This document shows positions 43,840 through 52,413 of a stretch of DNA of 64,000 bases, in pieces; position 1 is the first letter of the stretch; each line of letters opens with the position of its first letter. This stretch comes from JACDEA01 sp963742585 (lineage in GTDB: Bacteria > Actinomycetota > Acidimicrobiia > Acidimicrobiales > JACDEA01). The notes beneath the pieces were generated by a model. The model did no database searches. It was not told the origin of the DNA and saw only the letters and a list, made by a program, of their open reading frames with translations. The stretch is from NCBI GenBank assembly GCA_963742585.1, contig CAVUMI010000009.1, forward strand, positions 1,860,001 through 1,924,000, given 5' to 3'. Both the position numbers and the translations under genes were made by a program.

Positions 43840-44568
43840 CTACAGCAGGCCGACGCTGGCCGCGCCGTCAACCATGACTGCGGTACCGCTGACGAACCTG
43901 GCGGGCGCCGAGCAGAGGAACGCCACGACATTCCCGAAATCGGCGGGATCGCCGACGTTGGGCCCCTCCACGGCGGCCCCCAGGCTCTTGATCCGGTCGG
44001 TGGCGTGCAGTCCGGGGCAAGCCAGGTTCAACGTCACGCCGTCGGGAAACAGGTCGGCCGCCGCAGTTTTGGCCCACGCCCACAGGCCGGTGCGAGCGGT
44101 GTTCGACAGCGCCAGTGTCGGGATCGGCTGCTTGATCGACGACGACGTGATGCAGCAGATCCGGCCCCACTGCTTGGTCCGCATATGCGGGACCGCGGCG
44201 CGCACGAGTCGCACCGATGTCGTGAGGTTGGCGTTGATGGCCGCGGCGATCGCGCCATCGTCGAGGTCCAACGCGCGCATCGGCGGCGGTCCGCCGGCGT
44301 TGGCGACCAGGATGTCGAGCCCGCCAAAGCGCTCGACCGTCGCCGCCACGAGGCGCTCCGGCTCCTCCGGCTCGGTGACGTCGCTGACGATGGTGAGCAC
44401 GTCGGTTCCCAATTCCAGTTCGGCGCCGGTGGCCCGCAAGGCGTCCTCACCCCGCGCGCAGATCACGATCTTGCAGCCCTCAGCGGCGAGCGCCTGCGCC
44501 GAGGCCTTGCCGAGTCCCTTGGACGCCGCGGTGACCAGCGCCACCTTCCCCCGGATCCCCAGGTCCAT
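43840..44568 (-). CDS. atypical short-chain dehydrogenase lacking Tyr-xxx-Lys
   Basis: 242 residues. The cofactor loop TAASKGLGKASAQALA (around 14), DVTEPEEPE and LVANAGGPPP are normal SDR features, and the C-terminus VSGTAVMVDGAASV is typical. The catalytic region reads SSSIKQPIPTLALSNTARTG, where the expected Tyr and Lys are Ser and Arg. A subgroup of FabG-like SDRs shares this change, so it may use another mechanism or only bind ligand. The start shares one base with the lipA stop (TGATG). Confidence 0.8.
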   Translation of the reverse strand: MDLGIRGKVALVTAASKGLGKASAQALAAEGCKIVICARGEDALRATGAELELGTDVLTIVSDVTEPEEPERLVAATVERFGGLDILVANAGGPPPMRALDLDDGAIAAAINANLTTSVRLVRAAVPHMRTKQWGRICCITSSSIKQPIPTLALSNTARTGLWAWAKTAAADLFPDGVTLNLACPGLHATDRIKSLGAAVEGPNVGDPADFGNVVAFLCSAPARFVSGTAVMVDGAASVGLL

Positions 44569-45431
44569 CAGGCCGAGGCCTCCGCCGCTTCCTTGGCGTG
44601 GTAGCTCGACCGGGTCAACGGCGAGGACTGCACGTGGCCAAAGCCCATCGCGTTGCCCGCGAGCCGGAGGCGCTCGAATTCGTCCGGCGTCCACCACCGC
44701 GCGACCGGCAGATGGTCCTCCGTCGGTCTGAGGTACTGGCCGATGGTCACGATGTCGACACCAACGCCACGGAGGTCCGCGAGGGTGGCCAGCACCTCGT
44801 CCTCGGTCTCACCCAACCCCACCATCACCCCGGACTTGGTGGTGAGGCCGGCCGCCTTGGCCCTTGCCAGCACCGCCAGGCTGCGCGCGTAGCTGGCCGA
44901 CGGCCGCACTCGGCGCTGCAAGCGGGCGACGGTCTCGACGTTGTGATTGAGAACGTCGGGCGCGGCCGCGAAGACCGAATCCAATGCAGGCGGGTCGCCT
45001 TTGCAATCGGGGATCAATACCTCGACTGCCGCCAATGGTGAGCGGCGGCGGATGGCACCGATCACCGCAGCGAACGCACCGGCACCGCCGTCGGCGAGAT
45101 CGTCGCGAGCCACCGCGGTGACGACGACATGGGTCAGTCCCATGCGGGCTACCGCGTCGGCCACCCGCGCCGGCTCCTCGACATCGGGCGGACCGACCGG
45201 CCTTCGGGTGTCAACCAGACAGAAGCCGCAGGCGCGCGTGCAGCGGTCGCCGTTGATCATGAACGTCGCGGTACCGCTGGCCCAGCATTCGAAGATGTTC
45301 GGACAACCCGCCTCTTCGCAGACCGTCACGAGATCGAGGGACCGCATCGTCCGCTTGAGGTCGCGATAACCCTCACCCATGTTGGCCTGAACCCGCAGCC
45401 ACTCGGGCTTGCGATCGATGGGGGCGCTCAC
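44568..45431 (-). CDS. lipA: lipoyl synthase
   Basis: 287 residues from GTG 45431. It has the LipA auxiliary cluster CEEAGCPNIFEC and the radical-SAM motif CTRACGFC, then VTAVARDDLADGGA, VEVLIPDCKG, NHNVETV and GLGETEDEV, and the C-terminal RSSYHA serine that binds the auxiliary cluster. It inserts two sulfurs into octanoyl groups to form lipoyl. The start overlaps lipB (GTGA). Confidence 0.95.
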   Translation of the reverse strand: MSAPIDRKPEWLRVQANMGEGYRDLKRTMRSLDLVTVCEEAGCPNIFECWASGTATFMINGDRCTRACGFCLVDTRRPVGPPDVEEPARVADAVARMGLTHVVVTAVARDDLADGGAGAFAAVIGAIRRRSPLAAVEVLIPDCKGDPPALDSVFAAAPDVLNHNVETVARLQRRVRPSASYARSLAVLARAKAAGLTTKSGVMVGLGETEDEVLATLADLRGVGVDIVTIGQYLRPTEDHLPVARWWTPDEFERLRLAGNAMGFGHVQSSPLTRSSYHAKEAAEASA

Positions 45432-46090
45432 ATCTTGGGCGACCCCACGGCTCGACGCAACGCCTGCCGGCGCGCCCCGGCGACATCGCGCCGGTCTCCG
45501 CCGACGCGGGCGGCGAACGCGTCGACCACCGCACGCAGCGAAACGGCAACGCCCTCGGCGGCCAGTGACGTCACCCCCTTGTCGGGAATTCCGCACGGCA
45601 CGATGTGATCGAACATCGAGAGGTCGGGATCGACGTTCAGCGCAAAGCCGTGCATCGAGCGACCTCGCGACACGCGGACGCCGATGGCGCAGATCTTCCG
45701 GTCACCGATCCACACACCCGGGTAGTCGGGAAGTCGCGTTGCGCCCGGCAGGCCGAGGTCGGCCAGAACGTCGATCACCAGCTGCTCGATCGAATGGACG
45801 TAGCGAGGGATCGCGTCGGTGCCGCCCGACACGCTGGTGATCGGATACCCGACGAGCTGCCCTGGTCCGTGATAGGTGACGTCACCGCCGCGGTCGGTCT
45901 TCACCAGCTCGGCACCTACGCTGGCCGGCGGCACGAGGACATTCGCTAGATCGGCGCGCACACCCAGCGTGTAGACGTGTGGGTGCTCGAGGAGCAGCAG
46001 GGCGTCGTCGGTACCGCGCTCCCACATCGCCGACATCAGCGCGTGGGCATCGCGGTAGCGCACGCGACCCAACCACCGGACGCGGTCCAC
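45428..46090 (-). CDS. lipB: octanoyl-[ACP]:protein transferase
   Basis: 220 residues from GTG 46090. Family motifs: EHPHVYTLGVRADL, RGGDVTYHGPGQLVGYPI, GVWIGDRKICAIGVRVSRGRS with the catalytic lysine, HGFALNVDPDL and the catalytic cysteine in IVPCGIPDKGVTSL. It loads octanoate onto E2 and similar domains. It starts two bases after the E2 stop and overlaps lipA, so substrate and both lipoylation enzymes are co-transcribed. Confidence 0.95.
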   Translation of the reverse strand: MDRVRWLGRVRYRDAHALMSAMWERGTDDALLLLEHPHVYTLGVRADLANVLVPPASVGAELVKTDRGGDVTYHGPGQLVGYPITSVSGGTDAIPRYVHSIEQLVIDVLADLGLPGATRLPDYPGVWIGDRKICAIGVRVSRGRSMHGFALNVDPDLSMFDHIVPCGIPDKGVTSLAAEGVAVSLRAVVDAFAARVGGDRRDVAGARRQALRRAVGSPKM

Positions 46091-46092
46091 GT

Positions 46093-47448
46093 TTAGAGCT
46101 CCTGCTGCCAGTCGCGGGTTTCGAGGATTTCGCGGACCTTGGCCAAGAACGCGGCCGCGTACGCTCCGTCGTACGCGCGGTGGTCGAAGGCGATGGCCAG
46201 GTTGCCAATCGGATGGATCGCGACCGCCCAATCGTCGCCAACCGCAACCGCTACTGGGCGCATCTTCACGCCGTCGGTCGAGAGGATCGCGACCTGCGGC
46301 TGGTTGATGATTGGCCCCGTGAGCAGGGTGCCGTAGCCACCGGCGTTGGTGATGGTGAAGGTGCCGCCGGAGATGTCGTCGGCGCCGAGCTTCTTGCTGC
46401 GCGCCTTGGTCGCCAGCTCGGCAATCTCGCGGGCGAGAGCACGCAACCGCTTGCCGTCGGCGTCGTGGATCACCGGGACGATCAGGCCCTCAAAGTTGAG
46501 GTCGACGGCGATGCCCAGGTTGACGTAGTGATGGACTACAAGAGCGTCCTCTCCCACCGACGCGTTGACGTGGGGGAACTCGCGAATGGCGTCGATGACC
46601 GCACGGCCGATGAACGGGAGGTAGCTGAGACTCACGCCTTCTTCCGACTTGAACTGGTCCTTGAGCGGCAGGCGCGTGCGCTCGACGTTCTCGTAGTCGA
46701 CCTCGGTGACCACCAGTGTGTGAGCCGACGTGCCGAGCGACCGAACCATGTGCTCCGCGGTCCGCTTGCGAATGTTCGAGAACGGCACGGTCTCGTCTCG
46801 CTGCCCTGGCGCGACCTTCGGAGTTTCTTTGGGCGCCTGTTCGGGCGCGTCTTTTGGCGCGTCTGTGGGCGCGTCTTTGGCCTTCGCTTCCTTCTTTTCC
46901 GGCTCGGCTCCCTTGCCCTCAACCACGGCAAGAACGTCCGCCCGCGTGATCCGGCCCCCCGACCCCGTACCGGTGATCTGGCTCGGATCGAGGTTGTGCT
47001 CGGAGATCAGCCGACGCACAACCGGCGACAGAACCTTCCCGTCGGTTGCGGCAGGCTCGGGTTTGGCCTCGGGCTCGGGTTCCGCTCGGGCTCTCCTCGG
47101 CCTCGGGCTCTTCTTGGCCTCGGGCTCTTCCTTGGCCGCGGGCTCTTCCTTGGCCTCGGGCTCTTCCTTGGCCTCGGGCTCTTCCTTGGGAGCGGCGCCG
47201 TCGCCCGACGGGGCCTCGTCGCTGATGACTGCGAGCTTGGCGCCGACCTCGACGGTGTCGCCCTCCTGCACGAGAATCTCGGTGAGGAACCCGGATGTCG
47301 GCGCCGGCACTTCGGAGTCGACCTTGTCGGTGGACACCTCGAAGAGGACCTCGTCCTCCTCGACCCGCTCGCCGACCTGCTTCGCCCAGCGGGTGATCGT
47401 CCCCTCGGTAACCGTCTCGCCCAGCTGCGGCATCGTGATATCAGCCAT
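46093..47448 (-). CDS. dihydrolipoamide acyltransferase (E2)
   Basis: 451 residues. One lipoyl domain (1-75) has the modified lysine in VSTDKVDSEV. A Glu/Pro/Ala/Lys linker is built of KEEPEAK repeats. A peripheral subunit-binding domain follows (LSPVVRRLISEHNLDPSQ, around 138). The catalytic domain ends with AFDHRAYDGA, where His and Asp are the active-site pair. Near residue 115 the acidic linker turns abruptly basic (KSPRPRRARAEP), which may reflect two compensating indels. Whether the complex is pyruvate, 2-oxoglutarate or branched-chain dehydrogenase cannot be told, because E1 is absent. Confidence 0.9.
   Translation of the reverse strand: MADITMPQLGETVTEGTITRWAKQVGERVEEDEVLFEVSTDKVDSEVPAPTSGFLTEILVQEGDTVEVGAKLAVISDEAPSGDGAAPKEEPEAKEEPEAKEEPAAKEEPEAKKSPRPRRARAEPEPEAKPEPAATDGKVLSPVVRRLISEHNLDPSQITGTGSGGRITRADVLAVVEGKGAEPEKKEAKAKDAPTDAPKDAPEQAPKETPKVAPGQRDETVPFSNIRKRTAEHMVRSLGTSAHTLVVTEVDYENVERTRLPLKDQFKSEEGVSLSYLPFIGRAVIDAIREFPHVNASVGEDALVVHHYVNLGIAVDLNFEGLIVPVIHDADGKRLRALAREIAELATKARSKKLGADDISGGTFTITNAGGYGTLLTGPIINQPQVAILSTDGVKMRPVAVAVGDDWAVAIHPIGNLAIAFDHRAYDGAYAAAFLAKVREILETRDWQQEL
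47099..47188 (-). repeat. 18-bp tandem repeats in the E2 linker
   Basis: Four perfect or near-perfect 18-bp units (GGCCTCGGGCTCTTCCTT on the plus strand) occupy 47117-47188, coding KEEPEA. A fifth unit at 47099-47115 is one base short. Confidence 0.8.
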
Positions 47449-48829
47449 GCAGTCCTCTCCCAGTGAGCGCCAGCACCGTCTCGCCGAAAGTCTCGGAAAG
47501 GGTCGGATGCGGCTGGATGAACTGACCGACCTCGTCAGGCGTGGCTTCCCAATTGACCGCGAGGTAGCCCTGGCCGAGCTGCTCGGTAACCCACGGTCCC
47601 ACCATGTGCACGCCGAGAATCCGTCCCGCCTTTCCGTCGGCGCCTTTCTCGGCGATCACCTTCACCAAGCCCTCGGATTCGCCGATGATCAGCGCACGGC
47701 CGTTGCCGGCAAAGCGGTGCTTCGAGACGGCGACGTCGATGCCGGCTTCCTTGGCAGCCTCCTCCGACATGCCCGCGAACGCGACCTCCGGGTAGCAATA
47801 GATGCACCACGGCACCCGGCCGTAGTCGACCGGGAGCGGATCCTCGCCCAAGATGTCCTTCACCGCGACCATCGCCTCGGCGAAGCCGACATGCGCCAGC
47901 TGCGGAGTCGCCACGAGGTCGCCGACCGCATAGACGCCGTCGGCGGTGGTGCGCATGCGCACGTCGACCGTCACGAAGCCGCGCTCGTCAACGTCGACGC
48001 CCGTGCCCTCGGCTACGAGGCCGTCGGATAGCGGCCGGCGACCAACCGACATCACGATGGCGTCGACGGTGATCTGTTCCCCATCGCCGAACGCGATGGT
48101 TGTTCCGCTGTCGCCTGGCGTGTGGCCCTTGACCTCGACGCCCGTGCGCACGTCGATACCCCGCTTCTTGAACGATCGGGCCACGACCTCGACCACATCC
48201 TTGTCGCAGCCGGGAAGCATCTTGGGCAGCGCCTCGAGCACGGTGACCTGCACACCGAGATCGCTCATCATGGATGCGAACTCGCAGCCGATCGCGCCGC
48301 CGCCAATCACCACCGCGGTCGCCGGAAGCTTCTCCAGTGCCAGTACCTCATCCGACGTCATCACGTACTCGCCGTCGACGTCGAAACCTGGAAGCGTGCG
48401 GGGCACCGAGCCAGAGGCCAGGATCACGTTGTCGGCTTTGAGTTCGGTGCCGTCGTCGACTTTCACGGTCTTGTTTGGGGCTAGCGAGCCAGTTCCGTTG
48501 ACGACGGTGATCTTGCGCTGTTTCATCAGGCCCTGAAGGCCGTTCCAGAGCTGGTCGACCACCTTCTGTTTGCGCGCTTGGCTCACCGCGAACTCGATCG
48601 TGGGTTGCTCGGCTTGCACGCCGAATTCCTTCGCACCCGCGACGGTGCGGAACACCGTCGCTGTCTCGAGGAACTCCTTGGCCGGGATGCACCCGCGGTG
48701 CAGGCAGGTCCCACCGACCTTGTCCTTCTCGACGACCGCCACGTTGAGACCAGCGCCGGCCGCGTAAAGCGCCGCCGCATAGCCGCCCGGCCCCCCGCCA
48801 ATAACGACGATGTCGAACTTCTCGGCCAT
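47441..48829 (-). CDS. lpd: dihydrolipoyl dehydrogenase (E3)
   Basis: 462 residues. FAD loop VVIGGGPGGYAAALYAAGAG, intact redox disulfide GGTCLHRGCIPAK, NAD loop VVIGGGAIGCEFASMM, YAVGDLVATPQLAH, and the C-terminal His-Glu pair region QPHPTLSETFGE. It reoxidises dihydrolipoamide on E2, whose start it overlaps by 8 bp. Unlike the 24983 protein, both cysteines are present. Its start codon lies inside a strong hairpin. Confidence 0.94.
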   Translation of the reverse strand: MAEKFDIVVIGGGPGGYAAALYAAGAGLNVAVVEKDKVGGTCLHRGCIPAKEFLETATVFRTVAGAKEFGVQAEQPTIEFAVSQARKQKVVDQLWNGLQGLMKQRKITVVNGTGSLAPNKTVKVDDGTELKADNVILASGSVPRTLPGFDVDGEYVMTSDEVLALEKLPATAVVIGGGAIGCEFASMMSDLGVQVTVLEALPKMLPGCDKDVVEVVARSFKKRGIDVRTGVEVKGHTPGDSGTTIAFGDGEQITVDAIVMSVGRRPLSDGLVAEGTGVDVDERGFVTVDVRMRTTADGVYAVGDLVATPQLAHVGFAEAMVAVKDILGEDPLPVDYGRVPWCIYCYPEVAFAGMSEEAAKEAGIDVAVSKHRFAGNGRALIIGESEGLVKVIAEKGADGKAGRILGVHMVGPWVTEQLGQGYLAVNWEATPDEVGQFIQPHPTLSETFGETVLALTGRGLHG

Positions 48830-48864
48830 TTCAGACGGCCGCCCTGCGGGCGGCCGAAATGGCC
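48824..48864 (-). promoter_or_regulatory. hairpin enclosing the lpd start codon
   Basis: On the minus strand GGCCATTTCGGCCGCCC, loop GCA, GGGCGGCC, four-base bulge, then GAAATGGCC. The 17-bp stem includes the ATG (48827-48829) and the bases just upstream, so initiation could be masked in the mRNA. No clear Shine-Dalgarno sequence lies outside it. Confidence 0.55.
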
Positions 48865-48922
48865 GTGGCCGCTCTGCTCATCGGTTCGCTCGGCTGCGCT
48901 CGCTCACGGAATTCAGCCTAGG

Positions 48923-49012
48923 TCAGCGCGCCAGCATCACCTGCAGGGCGAAGGCAATGAGAATTACCAGCCCGGTTACGAGCGCGATGGCTATCAACGT
49001 ACGAGTCGGCAC
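48923..49012 (-). CDS. 29-residue single-TM protein
   Basis: GTG 49012 begins a frame of 29 codons: polar PTRT, then one hydrophobic helix of about 20 residues (LIAIALVTGLVILIAFALQV), ending MLAR before TGA. GGGAGA lies ten bases upstream, provided by a repeat element. It sits between thiG and lpd on the same strand. Small membrane proteins of this kind are often subunits or regulators of larger complexes; no partner is evident. Confidence 0.55.
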   Translation of the reverse strand: MPTRTLIAIALVTGLVILIAFALQVMLAR

Positions 49013-49059
49013 TCGGTCAATATCTCCCGTTCGTCTTTCGGCTCCGCCTCCGACTCACT
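49013..49059 (-). repeat. intergenic element copy 4 (stop-to-RBS repeat)
   Basis: Minus-strand GAGTGAGTCGGAGGCGGAGC then CGAAAGACGAACGGGAGA. The TGA in GAGTGAG is the thiG stop, and GGGAGA is the ribosome site of the 29-residue protein. This is the most diverged of the four copies. Confidence 0.55.
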
Positions 49060-49834
49060 CTGAACCCCACTCTGCGAGGCCATCGGTCGGGCTCGACGGT
49101 TCGGCATAGAGCCGCTGCGGGATGCGGCCGGCTCTATACGCGGCGCGTCCGGCCCGCACTGCGTCGCGCATGGCCTCGGCCATGAGCGCCGGCTCGCGCG
49201 CCCGAGTGACCGCGGTGGCCAGCAGGACGGCGTCGCACCCGAGCTCCATCGCCAGCGCGGCGTCGGACGCGGTCCCGATCCCCGCGTCGAGTACGACCGG
49301 CACGGTGACCGCCTCGCGGATCAACGCGATGTTGTAGCTGTTGCGGATCCCCGCCCCGCTCCCGATCGGCGAACCCAATGGCATCACCGCCGCACAACCG
49401 ACGTCAGCGAGACGCCGGGCGATCACCGGGTCGTCGGTTGTATACGGCAGAACCGTGAAGCCATCGTCGACCAGCTCCGCCGCGGCGGCAACCAGCTCGA
49501 CTACGTCCGGCAGCAGGGTTCGGTCATCGCCGATTACCTCGAGCTTGATCCAGTCGGTCTCGAATGCTTCGCGGGCCAGCTGAGCGGTCCGCACAGCGTC
49601 GCGAGCGGTAAAGCAGCCCGCAGTGTTAGGCAGCAGCCGGACGCCGGCCCGTTCGAGGACGTCGAGGATCGAGCCTTTGGTCGCGGGATCCACCCGCCGA
49701 ACCGCGACGGTGGCCATCTCGGTACCCGACGCCGCCACCACTTGTTCGATCACCTCGAGGCTCGACGCGCCCCCGGTGCCCAAGATGAGCCGCGACTCGA
49801 ACTTCTGGTCGCCGATGAGCAACGAATCGACCAT
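49055..49834 (-). CDS. thiG: thiazole synthase
   Basis: 259 residues from ATG 49834. ThiG barrel motifs: LLIGDQKFESRLILGTGG, MATVAVRRVDP, LLPNTAGCFTARDAV, the Schiff-base lysine in WIKLEVIGDD, LPLGSPIGSGAGI-type VMPLGSPIGSGAGI, and VPVVLDAGIGTASDAALAMELG. It makes the thiazole phosphate of thiamine from deoxyxylulose phosphate, the ThiS thiocarboxylate and dehydroglycine. The start shares one base with the thiS stop (TAATG). Confidence 0.95.
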   Translation of the reverse strand: MVDSLLIGDQKFESRLILGTGGASSLEVIEQVVAASGTEMATVAVRRVDPATKGSILDVLERAGVRLLPNTAGCFTARDAVRTAQLAREAFETDWIKLEVIGDDRTLLPDVVELVAAAAELVDDGFTVLPYTTDDPVIARRLADVGCAAVMPLGSPIGSGAGIRNSYNIALIREAVTVPVVLDAGIGTASDAALAMELGCDAVLLATAVTRAREPALMAEAMRDAVRAGRAAYRAGRIPQRLYAEPSSPTDGLAEWGSE

Positions 49835-50034
49835 TAGCCGCCCTGCCTTGCGGTCACGACTTCGACGCGATCGTCGTCGTGCAACGCTGTCGTCGGCCAC
49901 GCACTCCGGGGGATCACCTCACCGTTGACCGCGACGGCCACGCCGCGCGGGCGGTCGAGCACCGAGGCGGCCAGCAGCTGGACCGTCATGCCGTCGGCGA
50001 TCACCTGCGGTTCGCCGTTCACCATGACCTTCAC
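49834..50034 (-). CDS. thiS: sulfur carrier protein ThiS
   Basis: 66 residues of the beta-grasp fold: MVNGEPQ at the N-terminus, RGVAVAVNGEVIPRSAW in the middle and a C-terminal Gly-Gly that carries sulfur. The GTG start overlaps the thiO stop (GTGA), giving a coupled thiO-thiS-thiG set. The rhodanese-MoeB fusion at 30193 is a candidate activating enzyme. Confidence 0.92.
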   Translation of the reverse strand: MKVMVNGEPQVIADGMTVQLLAASVLDRPRGVAVAVNGEVIPRSAWPTTALHDDDRVEVVTARQGG

Positions 50035-51017
50035 TGCACCAGGTCCAGAACGAGGTCGGCCGTGAGGGGCGCCAGCAGCACACCGTTTCGGTAGTGGCCC
50101 GTTGCTACCACGACGTCGCCGCGGCGCTCGATGATCGGTCGGTTGTCGGGCGACGCGGGCCGCAGCCCGGCGCTCACCTCCGCCACTTCGAGCTCGGCAA
50201 TGTCAGGAACCAACTCGATGGCTGCCCGCAGCAACTCGTGAATAGCGCCCGCCGTCACGGTTGTTTCGAAGCCGCGCTCCTCCGCCGTGGCACCCACCAC
50301 GACCTCGCCGTCGGGACGGGGAACGATGTAGACGTCGAGTCCCCGAATGTTGCGCTCGAGGCCGAGCTTCCCGCGGAGGCGGACGAGCTGGCCCTTGACC
50401 GGCCGCACAGCAACCTCGACTCCGGCGATCTCGGCCGACCAGCAGCCGGCGGCAACGACCGCAACGTCGCCCGCGGGTAGTTCGGTGACCCGTTCGGCGA
50501 CGAACACCACGCCCGCCTGCCGACACGCCTCGATGAGGGCCGCCACGAGCAGGCGCGGGTCGACCTGGTGATCGCCGGCCACGAGCAGGCCACCACGCAC
50601 CCCCGGGGCCAGACCCGGTTCGATTTCGCGACACAAGCCGGCCCGCACCTTGGTGACATCGAGTCCCAGCTCGCGTTGGAACGCGGCGAGGTGTTCGAGC
50701 GCCGCGAGGTCGTCTGTGTCGCGCGCGACCACCAACGTGCCGCAGGGGTAATAACCCGTCGGCATGCCGACTGCCGCCTCCAGCTCAGCCACGAACGCCG
50801 GGTAGCGCCGCGTCGATTCCAGGTTCAATTCGAGGAGCGCCTCCTCGCCGTAGTGGACCTCGGTCACCGGCGCCAGCATTCCGGCGGCGACATGCGATGC
50901 GCCTGAGCCAGGTGCAGGGTCATACACGGTGACCGCCTCACCGCGCTGCGCCAGCCGCCACGCGATCGACAGCCCGATTACCCCGCCGCCGATCACGCTC
51001 ACCTTCACGCTCTCCAT
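50031..51017 (-). CDS. thiO: glycine oxidase
   Basis: 328 residues. FAD loop VIGGGVIGLSIAWRLAQRG, GASHVAAGMLAP, a VAAGCWSAEI segment and a C-terminal GLRPASPDNRPIIERRG and VATGHYRNGVLLAP, all typical of ThiO. It oxidises glycine to the imine used by ThiG. It is the first gene of the thi set. No TPP riboswitch fits in the 12-bp gap to the divergent transporter. Confidence 0.93.
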   Translation of the reverse strand: MESVKVSVIGGGVIGLSIAWRLAQRGEAVTVYDPAPGSGASHVAAGMLAPVTEVHYGEEALLELNLESTRRYPAFVAELEAAVGMPTGYYPCGTLVVARDTDDLAALEHLAAFQRELGLDVTKVRAGLCREIEPGLAPGVRGGLLVAGDHQVDPRLLVAALIEACRQAGVVFVAERVTELPAGDVAVVAAGCWSAEIAGVEVAVRPVKGQLVRLRGKLGLERNIRGLDVYIVPRPDGEVVVGATAEERGFETTVTAGAIHELLRAAIELVPDIAELEVAEVSAGLRPASPDNRPIIERRGDVVVATGHYRNGVLLAPLTADLVLDLVQ

Positions 51018-51029
51018 TTAACTGGCCCG

Positions 51030-52399
51030 GTGGGCGTGTGGGATCCGGATAAGCGGGCGCTGACGATCGGGCTCGTGATGACGGTCACCCTCATCGCCTT
51101 CGAGGGCTTGGCGGTGACCACGATCATGCCCGCGGTCCGGGCGGACCTGGGCGGCATCCGGCTGTACGGCTGGGCGTTCAGCGCGTTCTTCCTAACCAGC
51201 CTCATCAGCACGGTGATCGCCGGTCGTGCCGCTGACCAGCAGGGCGTGGGTGGTCCGTTCGCGACAGGGGTCGGCCTTTTCACACTTGGCCTGGTCGTCG
51301 CCGCTGCTGCCCCGTCCATGTTGGTGCTGGTGCTGGGCCGAGCGATGCAGGGGTTGGGCGCCGGTGCGGTGTCGGCGACCGCGGTGACCACCGTCGCCCG
51401 TGGCTACCCCGCAGAGCTGCGCCCGAAGATGTTCGCCGTCATGTCGACGGCGTGGGTCGTACCCGGGCTTATCGGGCCGGCCCTGAGCGGGATTGTGGCC
51501 GACACCATCGGATGGCGCTGGGTGTTCGCCGGACTCCTCCCGTTGATCGCGGTGTCCGGCGGTATCGCTATTCCGCGCCTGCGTCAGCTGGAGCGGGTCA
51601 CCGACCGTCTCCCCGTCGCGTCGAGCAACGCGAGGACCGCAGTCGTACTGGCGATCGGAGGGGGTGCACTCATCGCTGGTCTCGGCGAGCGGCACCTGCT
51701 GGCGGCGATCCCGCTGGTTGTCGTCGGCGCACTGGCGATGGTCCCCGCGCTGAGCGGCTCCTGCCACCCGGCGCCCTGCGGGGCCGCCGCGGCATGCCGA
51801 CCGCCGTCGTCCTGAAGGGCCTTTTGACCTTCGCCTTCTTCGGGACCGACGCGTACATATCGCTGGCGGTGACGTCGGTGCGTGGACGCTCCGTCACCCT
51901 CGCTGGGCTGGCGCTCACCGCGGCCACCCTCACCTGGACCGCGGGCGCGTGGCTACATGCGCACCGCACCACGCGTACATCGCCCCAACGGCTGATAAGC
52001 GCTGGCCTCACCCTCATTGCGGTCGGGATAGCACTCATGGCGTCGGGCCTGAGCCGATCGGTACCCCTGGCGATGCTCGTGATCGCCTGGGCGGTGGCCG
52101 GCCTGGGCATGGGAATTGCGTATCAGTCGGTCACGCTGGCGGTGCTGGCGGAAGCCGCACCCGGCGAGGAGGGCGGGGCCAGCGCGGCGCAGCAACTCAC
52201 CGACCTCCTCGGAGTCGCCACCGGCACCGGGGTTGTGGGCGCCGTCGTAGCTGTTGGCGCGTCCGCGGGATGGGCGCCTGCGTCGACGTTGGGCATCGGA
52301 TTCGCCATCACGTTTGCGGTCGCCATCGGAGCAATCGCGCTCACCCGTCGATTGGGCGGGGTCGAACCGGATCGGCACGTTCATACCGCCTCATTCTGA
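51030..52399 (+). CDS. MFS transporter, drug/H+ antiporter type; indel near 51753
   Basis: About 456 residues after repair, with 12 to 14 hydrophobic segments. The first half has TTIMPAVRADLGG, the A-loop-like AGRAADQQGVG and the GRAMQGLGAGAVSA segment typical of DHA2-type exporters. The second half continues in another frame from LPPGALRGRRGMPTAVV. Adding one base in the CTGAGCGG at about 51751-51757 joins them (PALSRLLPPGAL). Substrate unknown. It is divergent from thiO and just upstream of cydAB. Confidence 0.8.
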
Positions 52400-52413
52400 A
52401 AAGCTAGGGCGCC

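Noticed and set aside
51018..51029. TPP riboswitch before the thi genes
   Set aside because: The space to the divergent transporter is 12 bp and no thi-box sequence is present.
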